This document shows positions 50,406 through 59,771 of a stretch of DNA of 64,000 bases, piece by piece. Position 1 is the stretch's first letter. Each line of letters starts with the position of its first letter. The notes beneath the pieces are model-generated. The model had not been told where the DNA came from and did not search any database. It worked only from the letters and a program-made list of their open reading frames with translations. Source of the DNA: Glycomyces albidus (GTDB lineage: Bacteria; Actinomycetota; Actinomycetes; Mycobacteriales; Micromonosporaceae); the NCBI RefSeq assembly GCF_009451885.1, contig NZ_WIAO01000007.1, forward strand, positions 62,001 to 126,000, given 5' to 3'. The position numbers were made by a program, and so were the translations under genes.

Positions 50406-51725
50406 ATGAACAAGACGCGCACGGCGGCCCTCGCCTCGCTCGCGCTCGCCCTCCCCGCACTCGCCGCCTGCGGCGGCGACGACGACGGAGCGGTGACCCT
50501 GCGCTACGCCTTCTGGGACGACAACCAGCGGCCCGCGCTGGAGGCCATGATCGCGGCCTTCAACGAGGACCACCCCGACATCGAGATCGAACTCGAGCAG
50601 AACCCGTGGGACGACTACTGGCCCGGCCTCGACAGCCGGTTCGCGGCCGAGGACGCGCCCGACGTCTTCTGGAACCACGTCTCCCGCTTCCCGACCTACG
50701 CCGACAACGGCGTCCTGCTGCCCCTCACCGACTACATCGAGGAAGACGGCCTCGACCCGTCGGTATACCCCGAGAACCTCTACGACTCATGGCGGTTCGA
50801 GGACGACCAGTACGGCCTGCCGAAGGACTGGGACTCCATCGCCCTCGTCTACCGCATCGACGCGCTCGAAGCCGCCGGGATCGACCCGGCCACCGTCGGC
50901 GACCTCGAATGGAACCCCGTCGACGGCGGCACCTACGTGGAGTTCCTGCAGAAGCTCACGATCGACGCGAACGGCAACAACGCCCTCAGCCCGGACTTCG
51001 ATCCCGAGAACGTGGTCCAGTACGGAACCGCCATGGCCTCCTCCACCGGCCAGACCGACTGGTGGAACTACGCGGTCCAGAACGGCTGCTCGCTCCAGAC
51101 GGAACCCTGGGGCGACTACGCCATCGACGCCCCCGAATGCGTCGAGGCCATCCAGTTCACCGCCGACCTCTACAACAAATGGGGCGTGGCCGTGCCCGCC
51201 GAGTCGACCAACCAGCCCAACGGCGGCGTCCCCGGCGACTACGTCGTCGCCGGCCAGGCCGCGACCGCGCTCGACGGCTCCTGGATGCTCAGCTTCTACC
51301 GCGACGGCCTCGAGCCGGGCACCTGGGCGGTCGCCGACAACCCGTCCGGACCCGTCGGCTCAGGCACCGTCATCAACGGCCTGTCCAACGCGGTCTACGC
51401 CGGCACCGACCACCCCGACGAGGCATGGGAGTTCGTCAAGTTCCTCGGCTCCGAGGAGGCGCAGGCCATCGCCACCGGCATGGGCTCCGTATGGCCGGGC
51501 GTGTCCTCCCTCAACCAGGACTTCGCCGACTACTGGGCCGGCGAGGGCATCGACGTGACCGGCTTCCAGACCGCCGCCGAGGGCACCACCATCGGCTACC
51601 CGCTGTCGATGAACGACGCCGCCTTCGGCACCGCGGCCCTCGACGAGTTCAATCAGGTCTGGCTGGGCCAGAAGGACGCCCAGGAAGCGGCGGAGGCGGT
51701 CGTCGAACTCGCCAACGCCGAATAG
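50406..51725 (+). CDS. Sugar ABC transporter substrate-binding lipoprotein (locus C)
   Basis: 439 aa. Lipobox ALPALAACGG (Cys about 22), acidic tether GDDDG, and a CUT1 family 1 binding fold: RYAFWDDNQRPALEAMIAAFNEDHPDIEIEL, DAPDVFWNHVSRFPTYADNGVLLPLTDY, GLPKDWDSIALVYRIDAL, ATALDGSWMLSFY. ATG 50406 chosen for AAAGG 9 bases upstream (ATG at 50385 is the alternative). Captures oligosaccharide outside the cell for the two permeases. Confidence 0.92.
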   Translation: MNKTRTAALASLALALPALAACGGDDDGAVTLRYAFWDDNQRPALEAMIAAFNEDHPDIEIELEQNPWDDYWPGLDSRFAAEDAPDVFWNHVSRFPTYADNGVLLPLTDYIEEDGLDPSVYPENLYDSWRFEDDQYGLPKDWDSIALVYRIDALEAAGIDPATVGDLEWNPVDGGTYVEFLQKLTIDANGNNALSPDFDPENVVQYGTAMASSTGQTDWWNYAVQNGCSLQTEPWGDYAIDAPECVEAIQFTADLYNKWGVAVPAESTNQPNGGVPGDYVVAGQAATALDGSWMLSFYRDGLEPGTWAVADNPSGPVGSGTVINGLSNAVYAGTDHPDEAWEFVKFLGSEEAQAIATGMGSVWPGVSSLNQDFADYWAGEGIDVTGFQTAAEGTTIGYPLSMNDAAFGTAALDEFNQVWLGQKDAQEAAEAVVELANAE

Positions 51726-51753
51726 CAGCCGACTCGAGAGGTGACCGACCGCG

Positions 51754-52777
51754 ATGAGCGCCGAATCCAAGCCCGTCAGCATCTTCGACGTGGCGAAGCA
51801 CGCAGGGGTGTCGCACCAGACCGTCTCGCGCGTCATCAACGACGCGCCGATGGTCGCCGCCGCCACCCGCGCCAAAGTGAAGGCCGCGATCAGCGAACTG
51901 GGCTACCGGCCCAACCGCTCGGCGCGCGCCCTCGCCGGAGGCGCCGTGCGGTCGGTCACCGTCCTCACCACCGACACCTCGCTCTACGGGACCGCCGAGA
52001 CCATCCGCGGCATCGAGGACGCCGCCCGGGCCGCCGGGTTCACCATCCTCATCTCGGTCCTCGACCCAGGCGAGACGTACTCCGAATCCGACGTCCTCGG
52101 GCGGCTCCCGCAGGACGGCGCCCCCGCGATCGTCATCGCCCACGACGAGACCACGTCGAACGCCGTGCGGGCGCTGCGCAGGCGGCAGCCCCGCGCCACC
52201 GTCGCCACCGGCGGCGAGCACCTCGACGAGGTGTCGGACGCGGCCGACTGGCTCGTCTCGCTCGACGACCGCACCGTCGCCGCCCGCGCCACCCGGTACC
52301 TGCTCTCCATGGGCCACGACACCGTCCACCACCTGGCCATCCCGTCCGAAGCCGGCCGGCAGGACGGCTGGGCCGACGCGCTCGCCGACGCCGGGATCGA
52401 CGCCCCCGCGGTCGTCCACTCCGGATGGTCGATCGGATCGGCGGCCGAAGCGGCCGCCGGCCTCGTCGCCGACCCCTCGGTGACGGCGATCCTCTGCGGC
52501 AACGACGACCTCGCCTTCGGGGTGCTCCACGCCGCCGACCGCGCCGGCCGCACCGTCCCCGGCGACCTGAGCGTCATCGGCTTCGACGACTGCCCGCTCG
52601 CCGCCTACAACGTCCCGCCACTGACCACTGTCGACCTCGACTTCCGCGGCGTCGGCCGCGGCGCCTTCGAACTGCTGCGACACAAGCTCGAAGGCGGTCC
52701 CGAACCCCGACCCTCCTGGCGGTCGCCCGAACTCATCGTTCGGGAGACCTCCGGGCCTCCCCGTCAACGACGATTAG
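51754..52777 (+). CDS. LacI-family regulator of locus C; normal stop missing
   Basis: Helix-turn-helix VSIFDVAKHAGVSHQTVSRVINDAPMVAAATRAKVKAAI, hinge GYRPNRSARALAGG, effector domain DLSVIGFDDCPLAAYNVPPLTTVDLD and the usual tail LLRHKLEGG...SPELIVRETSG at residue about 335. There the gene should end, but the frame stays open for about 990 more bases to 53754, overlapping the next gene out of frame with Arg/Ser/Pro-rich nonsense. A TAG in the +1 frame (52775-52777) would give a normal 341-aa protein, so a single-base indel near 52750-52770 is likely. Binds probably at 48314 and 48466. Confidence 0.85.
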
Positions 52778-52790
52778 CGAAAGGCCTGCA

Positions 52791-55355
52791 ATGCATCCAC
52801 TCCTCCGCAGAGGACTCACGGCCGCCGCGGCGACCGGCCTGGTCGCCGGACTCGCGGCCGCGCCGGCCGGCGCCCAGGACCTCCCGGTCCTCTCCGTCGA
52901 CTTCGGACAGCTCACGGGCGAGCCGACCCACGGCGCGGTCGGCTCCCTGTACGGGATCTCCGAGAACGGCGTGCCCGGCGACAACCTCCTCGACGCACTC
53001 CACCTCGCCTCCATGGCCCCCAAGCCGACCGGCGGCCTCCAGCACCCCAACGGCGACGCGAACGACGTCCTCGCGGTCCTCGCCGAGCACGACGGCGGCG
53101 ACGCCTTCGTCAACCTCCAGGACTGGTACCCCGACTGGCCCTACCAGAACGACGGCATCGACGCCTACCTCGCCGAGATCGAGGAGATGGTCCCGGTCAT
53201 GGAGGCGTCCGAGCACGCCGACCGGCTCGTCTACGTGCCCTTCAACGAACCGAACTGGATCTGGTACAACCGCGGCGCCGACTACGAGGGCACCACCGCC
53301 CGCTTCTTCCACGACTGGGACCTCGCCTACCGGCGCCTCCGCGAGATCGCCCCCGACACGCCGATCGCCGGCCCCAACGAATCCCACTACGACGCCCGGT
53401 TCATGCGCGACTTCATGGAGCACACCGCCGCGGCCGGCACCGTCCCCGACGTCATCACCTGGCACGAGCTCTCGCCGGACTCCCTGCGCTACTACGAAGG
53501 CAACCACGACCACTACCGCGCCCTCGAAGCCGAACTCGGCATCGAGCCGCGGCAGATCAACATCAACGAGTACGGCAACAACCGGGACTTCGGCATGCCC
53601 GGCCAGATGGTCCAGTGGGCCGCCATGTTCGAGGACACCGACGCCCTCGCCGACATGGCGTACTGGACCGCGGCGGGCGGCCTCTCCGGCAACGCCCCGC
53701 AGACCAACGTCCCCAACGGCGGCTGGTGGTTCCTCAAGACCTACTCGCAGATGACCGGCCAGACCGCGCTCGTCACGCCGCCGCAGGACAACGCCGTGGA
53801 CACCCTCCAGGGCATCGCCACCTACGACGAGGCGAAGGGCCAGGCGCAGATCCTGCTCGGCGGCGGCTCCGGCGACACCGCCGTCGACCTGACCGGACTC
53901 GGCGCCGCCGGCATCGACCTCGGCCGCAAGATCACCGCCACCGTCCACGAGATCGCCTGGACCGGCAACGAGGGCTCCTCGCCCGCACCGCAGGTCGTCG
54001 ACCGCATCGCGCTCCGCCCCGACCGCGGCGCCGCCACGATCGAACTCGCCGGCCTCGACCCCATGTCCGCCTACTGGATCACCCTCACCCCGGGCACCGG
54101 CCGGGTCGACGAGGTCGAACTGCCGTGGACCGGCACCTGGGAAGCCGAGGACGCCGCGATCACCGCCGGCACCGTCTACGACGAAGGCGGCCCCGCGAGG
54201 CCGTTCTCCTTCCCCGCCTCCGGCGGCAAGAGCGTCGGCTCGCTGATCCAGCCCGACAGCCGCGTCGAGTTCGACGTCGACGTCCCCGAGGCCGGCGTCT
54301 ACGACCTCACCGTCACCTACGGGAACACCTACGGCCGCAACCTCCCCGAAGGCGCCTCGCCCACCGAGCAGTTCCTCACCGTCAACGGCGGCCCCGCCGA
54401 GACCATCACCTACCCGTCGACCATGCAATGGGGCTCCCGAGGCCAGGTCACCGTCCAGGTCGAACTCGAGGCCGGCGCGAACACGATCGCGCTCGCCAAG
54501 TCCGACCCCGAGGCCGGGACCGCCTACGGCGAGGCCGGACTCGACAAGATCGACCTCACGCCCTCCACCGTCGACACGCACACCTACCCGGCCGTCTTCG
54601 CCCGCACCGAAGGCGACGCCGACTACGACTACGGCCACCGGGAAGGCGTCGAAGTCCGCGGCGACGAGCGGATCGTCTTCGACGTCTACGCGCCCGCCGA
54701 CGGCTACTACGAGGTCGCCGTCGACGCCGACGGCAAGGGCGAGCTCACCGTGCTCGGCCCCCACGGCGAGGACATCGCCTTCGACCTCGAGGACGAGCAG
54801 ACCCTCGCCCTCCACGAAGGCGTCAACCGCATCGCCCTGAACGCCGCCGGCCGACGCGCCCTCGACGTCCACTCCCTCACCGTCACCGCCGACGGCGGCA
54901 CCGAGGGCTTCACCGAGATCGCGGCCGCCGACGCCGACCTGTCCGGCACCGCCGCCCTGACCGACAACCCGTGGGCGACCGGCGGCCAGGCCATCACCGG
55001 CGTGGGCGGCGGCGACGGCAACACCGCCACCCTCACCGTCGAAGCCGACCAGGCCGGACCGCACCTGCTCCTCGTCCACTACGCCAACGACGAACGCAAG
55101 AGCGGCCACGACTACAACATCGACATCATCTCCCGCTACGCCGAGTTCACCGTCAACGGCGAAACGGTCCGCACCGTCCCCATGCGGGGCACCTGGAGCT
55201 GGAACGACTTCTGGTCCTACCCGCTCATCGTCGACCTCGACGCCGGAACCAACACCATCGAGATCGGCAACCCCGGCCTGTTCACCGACATCGGCGACCG
55301 CGAAGGCCGCGCCGCCGACTTCGACCGCTTCGCGATCGCGCCGCTCCTAGAATGA
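52791..55355 (+). CDS. Secreted GH39-like (clan A) hydrolase with CBM35-like modules
   Basis: 854 aa. Signal peptide RRGLTAAAATGLVAGLAAAPAGA, cleaved near 28. Catalytic barrel with YVPFNEPNW (acid/base E153), VITWHELSPD and ININEYGNN (nucleophile E260), matching the paralogue at 16475. A beta domain follows (to about 440), then a CBM35-like module WTGTWEAEDAAITAGTVYDEGG ... GLDKIDL, and two further beta modules ending NTIEIGNPGL. Extracellular. Last gene of the transporter operon, so it presumably releases the transported sugar. Substrate unknown. Confidence 0.8.
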   Translation: MHPLLRRGLTAAAATGLVAGLAAAPAGAQDLPVLSVDFGQLTGEPTHGAVGSLYGISENGVPGDNLLDALHLASMAPKPTGGLQHPNGDANDVLAVLAEHDGGDAFVNLQDWYPDWPYQNDGIDAYLAEIEEMVPVMEASEHADRLVYVPFNEPNWIWYNRGADYEGTTARFFHDWDLAYRRLREIAPDTPIAGPNESHYDARFMRDFMEHTAAAGTVPDVITWHELSPDSLRYYEGNHDHYRALEAELGIEPRQININEYGNNRDFGMPGQMVQWAAMFEDTDALADMAYWTAAGGLSGNAPQTNVPNGGWWFLKTYSQMTGQTALVTPPQDNAVDTLQGIATYDEAKGQAQILLGGGSGDTAVDLTGLGAAGIDLGRKITATVHEIAWTGNEGSSPAPQVVDRIALRPDRGAATIELAGLDPMSAYWITLTPGTGRVDEVELPWTGTWEAEDAAITAGTVYDEGGPARPFSFPASGGKSVGSLIQPDSRVEFDVDVPEAGVYDLTVTYGNTYGRNLPEGASPTEQFLTVNGGPAETITYPSTMQWGSRGQVTVQVELEAGANTIALAKSDPEAGTAYGEAGLDKIDLTPSTVDTHTYPAVFARTEGDADYDYGHREGVEVRGDERIVFDVYAPADGYYEVAVDADGKGELTVLGPHGEDIAFDLEDEQTLALHEGVNRIALNAAGRRALDVHSLTVTADGGTEGFTEIAAADADLSGTAALTDNPWATGGQAITGVGGGDGNTATLTVEADQAGPHLLLVHYANDERKSGHDYNIDIISRYAEFTVNGETVRTVPMRGTWSWNDFWSYPLIVDLDAGTNTIEIGNPGLFTDIGDREGRAADFDRFAIAPLLE

Positions 55356-55370
55356 CCCGCCGGCGCCGAT

Positions 55371-55405
55371 GAGAGCCCGCCCCCGATCCCACGGGGCGGG
55401 CTCTC
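55371..55405 (+). terminator. hairpin ending the locus C operon
   Basis: Perfect 13-base arms GAGAGCCCGCCCC / GGGGCGGGCTCTC with a 9-base loop, 15 bases after the GH39-like stop. Confidence 0.85.
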
Positions 55406-55456
55406 ACCGCGACACCGCACACCACAGCACCACCGACACCCGTGAAAGGACGCCGC

Positions 55457-57532
55457 ATGACCGCGCGCGAACCCCGCCTCTGGACCATCGACACGCCGAA
55501 CACCAGCTACGTCGTGGCCCTGGACGACGACGACCGGCTCCGCGGTCTCCACTGGGGACCCCGGCTGAGCGCCGAGCAGGCGCTGGCCCTCCTCGACCTG
55601 CCCGAGTCCCCGTTCCGGCCCGTCATCGGCCGCGAGCCACGCTTCGAGCTCACCGCCGCATCGGCGTTCCAATACGGCCACAACGGCCTCCAGGTCCGCT
55701 TCGCCGACGGCACACGCGACCTCGAACTCGCCTTCGCCGAGGCGATCGCGGACGACGGCGACCTGACCTTCGTCTTCACCGACCGGCACTACCCGCTCGA
55801 AGTGCGCACCACCTACCGGACCCACCCCGGCACCGACGTCATCGAACGCTCGATCAGGCTGCACAACAGCGGCACCGAGGACATCGAAGTGATCCGCGCC
55901 GACTCGGCGACCTGGGTCGTGCCCGGACTCGACGCCCCGCGCCTGAGCCAGCTTCACGGCGAGTGGGGCGCCGAAACGCAGCTCACCCGGACCACGATCC
56001 CCTACGGCGAAACGGTGATCGGCTCCCGCCGCGGCGTCACGAGCCACCAGGCGAACCCGTGGGTCGCCATCGACGACGGCGAAGCCACCGAGACGTCCGG
56101 CCGGGTCTGGTCGACCGCCCTCGCCTGGAGCGGCACCTGGCGGATCACCGTGGAGAAGGGCCCCACCGGCAGCGTCGTCGTCTCCGCCGGCTTCGGCCAC
56201 GACCCGATCGCGATCCGCCTGGGCGGCGGCCGGACCCTCGAGACCCCGATCGCGGCCGGACTGCACACCGAGGGCGGGTTCGCCTCGGCCGCGGCCGCCT
56301 GGCACGACTACGCGCGCGCACACGTCCTGCCGCACCCCGACGAGCTCCGCCCGGTCCTCTACAACTCCTGGGAGGCCACGGAGTTCGACTTCACCGCCGA
56401 AGACCAGATGCGGCTGGCCGACCGGGCGGCGGCGATGGGCTGCGAGCTGTTCGTCATGGACGACGGCTGGTTCGGCGCGCGCGTCAACGACCGGGCCGGG
56501 CTCGGCGACTGGACCCCGAACCCCGACCGGTTCCCCGACGGCCTGGGGCCGCTGATCAAGCACGTCCACGAGCGCGGCATGCGGTTCGGGATCTGGGTCG
56601 AGCCGGAGATGGTGAACCCCGACTCCGACCTGTACCGCGCCCACCCCGACTGGGTCTACCACCAGCCGCACCGCCGCCGCAGCGAAGTGCGCCAGCAGCT
56701 CGTGCTCAACCTGGCCCGCCCGGACGTGGCCGAGCACCTCCACGCCCGCCTCGACGAACTGCTCAGCGCCAACGAGATCGACTTCGTCAAATGGGACATG
56801 AACCGCCCCTTCACCGAGGCCGGCTGGCCCGGCGAGCCGGACCCGGACCGGCTGTGGTTCGACCACACCCGCAACCTCTACGCGATCCTCGACCGGCTCC
56901 GCGCCGACCACCCCTCCCTGCGGATCGAGTCCTGCTCGTCCGGCGGCGGCCGCGTCGACTTCGGCATCCTGCGCCGCACCGACCAGGTGTGGACCTCGGA
57001 CAACACCGACGCCGTCGACCGCATCGCGATCCAGGAGGGCTTCGCGCAGGTGTACCCGGCGCGGGTCATGGGCGCATGGGTCACCGACTCGCCGAACCCG
57101 CTGACCCGCAGGGAGGTACCGCTCGACTTCCGCTTCCACGTCGCCATGGCGGGCGTCCTCGCCGTCGGCGGCGACCTGCGGATCTGGAGCGACGAGGAGC
57201 AGGCCCGCGGCGCCGAGCTGGTGGCGGACTACAAGCGGATCCGGCCCGTGGTCCAGCTCGGACGCCGCCATCCGCTCCGGGCCGGCGGCGTGTCGGGCGT
57301 CCAGTACGTGAAGGACGACGCGGTCGTGGTCCTGGCCTGGCGCAAGGCCCGCTCCTTCGCCTACCCCGACCCGCTGCTCAAGCTCCACGGGCTCGACCCG
57401 GACGCCCGGTACCGCGACGGCCGCACCGGCCGCGTCCACCACGGCGCCGTCCTCGCCGCCCACGGGATCGAACTGGGCCTCGACCCGGCCGACTACGCCT
57501 CGACGATGATCGAGCTCACCATGGTGCGGTGA
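55457..57532 (+). CDS. GH36 alpha-galactosidase
   Basis: 691 aa, no signal peptide, so cytosolic. Beta-sandwich N-domain, then the barrel: VMDDGWFGAR (333-342), GIWVEPEMVNPDSDL (378-392), FVKWDMNR with nucleophile D447, ESCSSGGGRVDFGIL (491-505) and TSDNTDA with acid/base D515. All catalytic residues of GH36 (and those seen in the few beta-L-arabinopyranosidases of this family) are present. GAAAGGAC before the ATG. Behind the operon terminator but only 51 bases away, so read-through is possible. Confidence 0.94.
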   Translation: MTAREPRLWTIDTPNTSYVVALDDDDRLRGLHWGPRLSAEQALALLDLPESPFRPVIGREPRFELTAASAFQYGHNGLQVRFADGTRDLELAFAEAIADDGDLTFVFTDRHYPLEVRTTYRTHPGTDVIERSIRLHNSGTEDIEVIRADSATWVVPGLDAPRLSQLHGEWGAETQLTRTTIPYGETVIGSRRGVTSHQANPWVAIDDGEATETSGRVWSTALAWSGTWRITVEKGPTGSVVVSAGFGHDPIAIRLGGGRTLETPIAAGLHTEGGFASAAAAWHDYARAHVLPHPDELRPVLYNSWEATEFDFTAEDQMRLADRAAAMGCELFVMDDGWFGARVNDRAGLGDWTPNPDRFPDGLGPLIKHVHERGMRFGIWVEPEMVNPDSDLYRAHPDWVYHQPHRRRSEVRQQLVLNLARPDVAEHLHARLDELLSANEIDFVKWDMNRPFTEAGWPGEPDPDRLWFDHTRNLYAILDRLRADHPSLRIESCSSGGGRVDFGILRRTDQVWTSDNTDAVDRIAIQEGFAQVYPARVMGAWVTDSPNPLTRREVPLDFRFHVAMAGVLAVGGDLRIWSDEEQARGAELVADYKRIRPVVQLGRRHPLRAGGVSGVQYVKDDAVVVLAWRKARSFAYPDPLLKLHGLDPDARYRDGRTGRVHHGAVLAAHGIELGLDPADYASTMIELTMVR

Positions 57533-57553
57533 GCACGGCCGAGGTCCGCGGTC

Positions 57554-58405
57554 CTACCCGGCGAGGTCGGCCAGCCGGCGCACCAGCAGCTCGGCCTCGT
57601 CGGGACCGGTGCGGATGCCGAAGACGTCGTCGAGGAGCTTGGGGACCTCGTGCGGCTGGACGGTCTCCTGCTTCCGGTCCCGGCCGGGGTGCTCGGTCGT
57701 CCAGGTGAGCGCGTCGAGCGTGTCGTACCGGTCGGTGCGCAGCCGCTGGACGTACGGGCGGATGACGAACGGGGAGCGGTCGTTCGAGGCCACGAAGTGG
57801 TTCCCGACCGCGTAGTCGACGGGGTACTGCGGGTTCTCGGTGAAGACCTGCCGCACCTGCCAGCCCTCGGGTCCGTCGGCGCCGTCGCCGGGCTGGTGCA
57901 CGGCCCAGCCCGGCGACCCGTGGGTGATCTCCTGCCAGCGCAGCAGGTACGGCCAGGGGCCCGCGTTGCTCCGGGCGCCGTCCACCAGCTCGATGGGCTC
58001 CAGCGGGCTGGCGCCGAAGCCGACGTCGCTGAGCCAGCGCGTGCCCTCCAGCTCCACGAGCAGCATCGCGTGGGTCGCGGGGCGCGGCCTGCTCGAGTCC
58101 GCGCCGAGCTGCACGCGGCCCGAGACGGCCGTGAAGCGGAACCCGAGCTTCTCCAGCGCGGCGGCGAAGAGCGTGACGTGCTCGAAGCAGTAGCCGCCGC
58201 GGCCGCGCCGGATCAGCTTGTCCTGGAGCGCGGGGAGGTCGAGCCGCACCTCGCGGTACAGGAAGCTGTCGAGCGTGTCCCACCGCACGGTCAGCACGTG
58301 CGCGCGCTGGAGGGCCCGCAGCGTCTCGAGCGTGGGGGCGCGGTCGCCCTCGTAGGCGAGGAAGGCGAGGTAGGAGTCGAGGTCGAGGTCGTCGCTGTTC
58401 CACAT
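57554..58405 (-). CDS. nat: Arylamine N-acetyltransferase
   Basis: 283 aa, the family's usual length. Triad visible: C73 in RGRGGYCFEHV, H112 in PATHAMLLVEL, D127 in LSDVGFGASPLEPI. Transfers acetyl from acetyl-CoA to arylamines, hydrazides or related acceptors; homologues also serve in ansamycin biosynthesis, but no such cluster is here. Convergent with the GH36 gene (21-base gap). Cytosolic. Confidence 0.95.
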   Translation of the reverse strand: MWNSDDLDLDSYLAFLAYEGDRAPTLETLRALQRAHVLTVRWDTLDSFLYREVRLDLPALQDKLIRRGRGGYCFEHVTLFAAALEKLGFRFTAVSGRVQLGADSSRPRPATHAMLLVELEGTRWLSDVGFGASPLEPIELVDGARSNAGPWPYLLRWQEITHGSPGWAVHQPGDGADGPEGWQVRQVFTENPQYPVDYAVGNHFVASNDRSPFVIRPYVQRLRTDRYDTLDALTWTTEHPGRDRKQETVQPHEVPKLLDDVFGIRTGPDEAELLVRRLADLAG

Positions 58406-58448
58406 GTCCGAGGCAACATCGTTGCCGCGGACCGTATTCCGGACCGGG

Positions 58449-59654
58449 TCAGGCGGTGTCGGGGGACTCCAGGAGGTCGCGGAGGACGACCGCCGCGGCT
58501 CCGACGGCCGCCGCCTGGGTGACGTCGGAGGCGAGTTCGACCTGGACGGGGTGGACGTGCCGCATGAACACCGCCCGGTCGAGCACGGTCTGGAGGGCGT
58601 CGCGGTAGACCGGCCCGATGTCGGTGAACGCCTTGCCCGCGAGGACGACCCGGCCGATGTCGAAGAGGTTCACGAGTGTGACGGTGGCGACGGCGAGCCG
58701 CTGCGCGGAGGTGTCGATGAGGCCGGCGGCGACCGGGTCGCCGTCGAGGGCGGCGAGGGCGACGGCGAGGAAGCCCGCGAGCGGGTCCGCGCCGGGGGCG
58801 ATGCGGTGGGCGAGCGCCGGATCGGCGCGGGCCTGCGCCGTGGTGGTGATCGGTCCGGCGATCTCGTCGAGGCAGCCGCGGTTGCCGCAGTGGCACGGCG
58901 GCCCGAGCGCGTCGACCGAGATGTGCCCGAGTTCGAGCCCGTTCGAGGTCACGCCCCGGTAGGGCTGCCCGTCGAGGATGAGGCCGGCGCCGATGCCGCC
59001 GGACATGTAGACGACGGCGAAGCTCGATGCGGAACTCGAGGCGGAGCCGCCGAGGGTCTGGACGCCGATGCCCGCCGCGGTGGCGTCGTTCTCGACGGCC
59101 ACCGGGAAGCCGGTGGCCGCGGACAGCGAGGTCGCGAGCGGGTGCCCCTGCCATTCGGGGGTCGGCTGGGGTGTGAGCAGGACGCCGGCCTCCCGGTCCT
59201 GGGGCCCGTAGGTCGCCAGGCCGATCCCGAGCACCCGCTCGCGCGGTACCGCGGCGTCCTTCAGCAGGAGGCGGACCCCCTCCGCGAGGTCGGCGACGAC
59301 CTCCTGCGGGGGCCGCTGGCCGGGTGCGGGGAGTTCCCGCTGCGCCACGACCGTCCCGGCGGGGTCGACGACGACGCCGGTCGCCGAGTACGTGTCGAAC
59401 TGGATGCCGACCATGGAGCAGGCGTCGGCCTTGATCCCGAGCAGCCGCCGGGGCGTGCCCCGGCTGGCGGGCGCGGTGCCGACCTCGTGGACGAGGCCGA
59501 GCTGCATGAGCTTGCGGACGGCGTGCGTCATGGTCGCCTGGGTCAGGCCGGTGGCCTCGGCCAGTTCGACGCGGCTCGCCGATCCGCGGGCGCGGATGAG
59601 GTCGAGGACGACGGCCAGGGTCGGCATGCGGGTGTCGGCCCCGAACGATCGCAC
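58449..59654 (-). CDS. ROK-family transcriptional regulator
   Basis: 401 aa. Winged helix MPTLAVVLDLIRARGSASRVELAEATGLTQATMTHAVRKLMQLGLV, sugar-binding ROK domain with GIGLATYGPQDREAGVL, FAVVYMSGGIGAGLILDG, LELGHISVDALGPPCHCGNRGCLDEIAG (the zinc motif H-x11-C-x-C-x4-C). Lacks the kinase-type catalytic setting as a regulator. Senses a sugar and likely controls one of the adjacent GH36 genes. Paralogue of the ROK protein at 61904. Confidence 0.92.
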   Translation of the reverse strand: MRSFGADTRMPTLAVVLDLIRARGSASRVELAEATGLTQATMTHAVRKLMQLGLVHEVGTAPASRGTPRRLLGIKADACSMVGIQFDTYSATGVVVDPAGTVVAQRELPAPGQRPPQEVVADLAEGVRLLLKDAAVPRERVLGIGLATYGPQDREAGVLLTPQPTPEWQGHPLATSLSAATGFPVAVENDATAAGIGVQTLGGSASSSASSFAVVYMSGGIGAGLILDGQPYRGVTSNGLELGHISVDALGPPCHCGNRGCLDEIAGPITTTAQARADPALAHRIAPGADPLAGFLAVALAALDGDPVAAGLIDTSAQRLAVATVTLVNLFDIGRVVLAGKAFTDIGPVYRDALQTVLDRAVFMRHVHPVQVELASDVTQAAAVGAAAVVLRDLLESPDTA

Positions 59655-59735
59655 TTGGCCTCCTGAGCTGTCGATGGGCGGGCGGCTGGGATCACGATAC
59701 TGGATCGGTCCGGTTCCGTCGCCGCGGAATTTGCG

Positions 59736-59759
59736 GGGGCGCCCGTCTCCGGGCGCCCC
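59736..59759 (-). terminator. hairpin after the minus-strand GH36 gene
   Basis: Perfect 10-base arms GGGGCGCCCG / CGGGCGCCCC with a TCTC loop, 12 bases past the GH36 stop on the minus strand. Confidence 0.8.
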
Positions 59760-59771
59760 GAGCGGTCGCCC

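Noticed and set aside
52778-53754. C-terminal extension of the LacI protein as a real domain
   Set aside because: The extension is the +1 shadow of the GH39-like gene (Ser/Arg/Pro/Thr-rich), so an indel is more likely than a fusion; kept as a finding, not as a domain.
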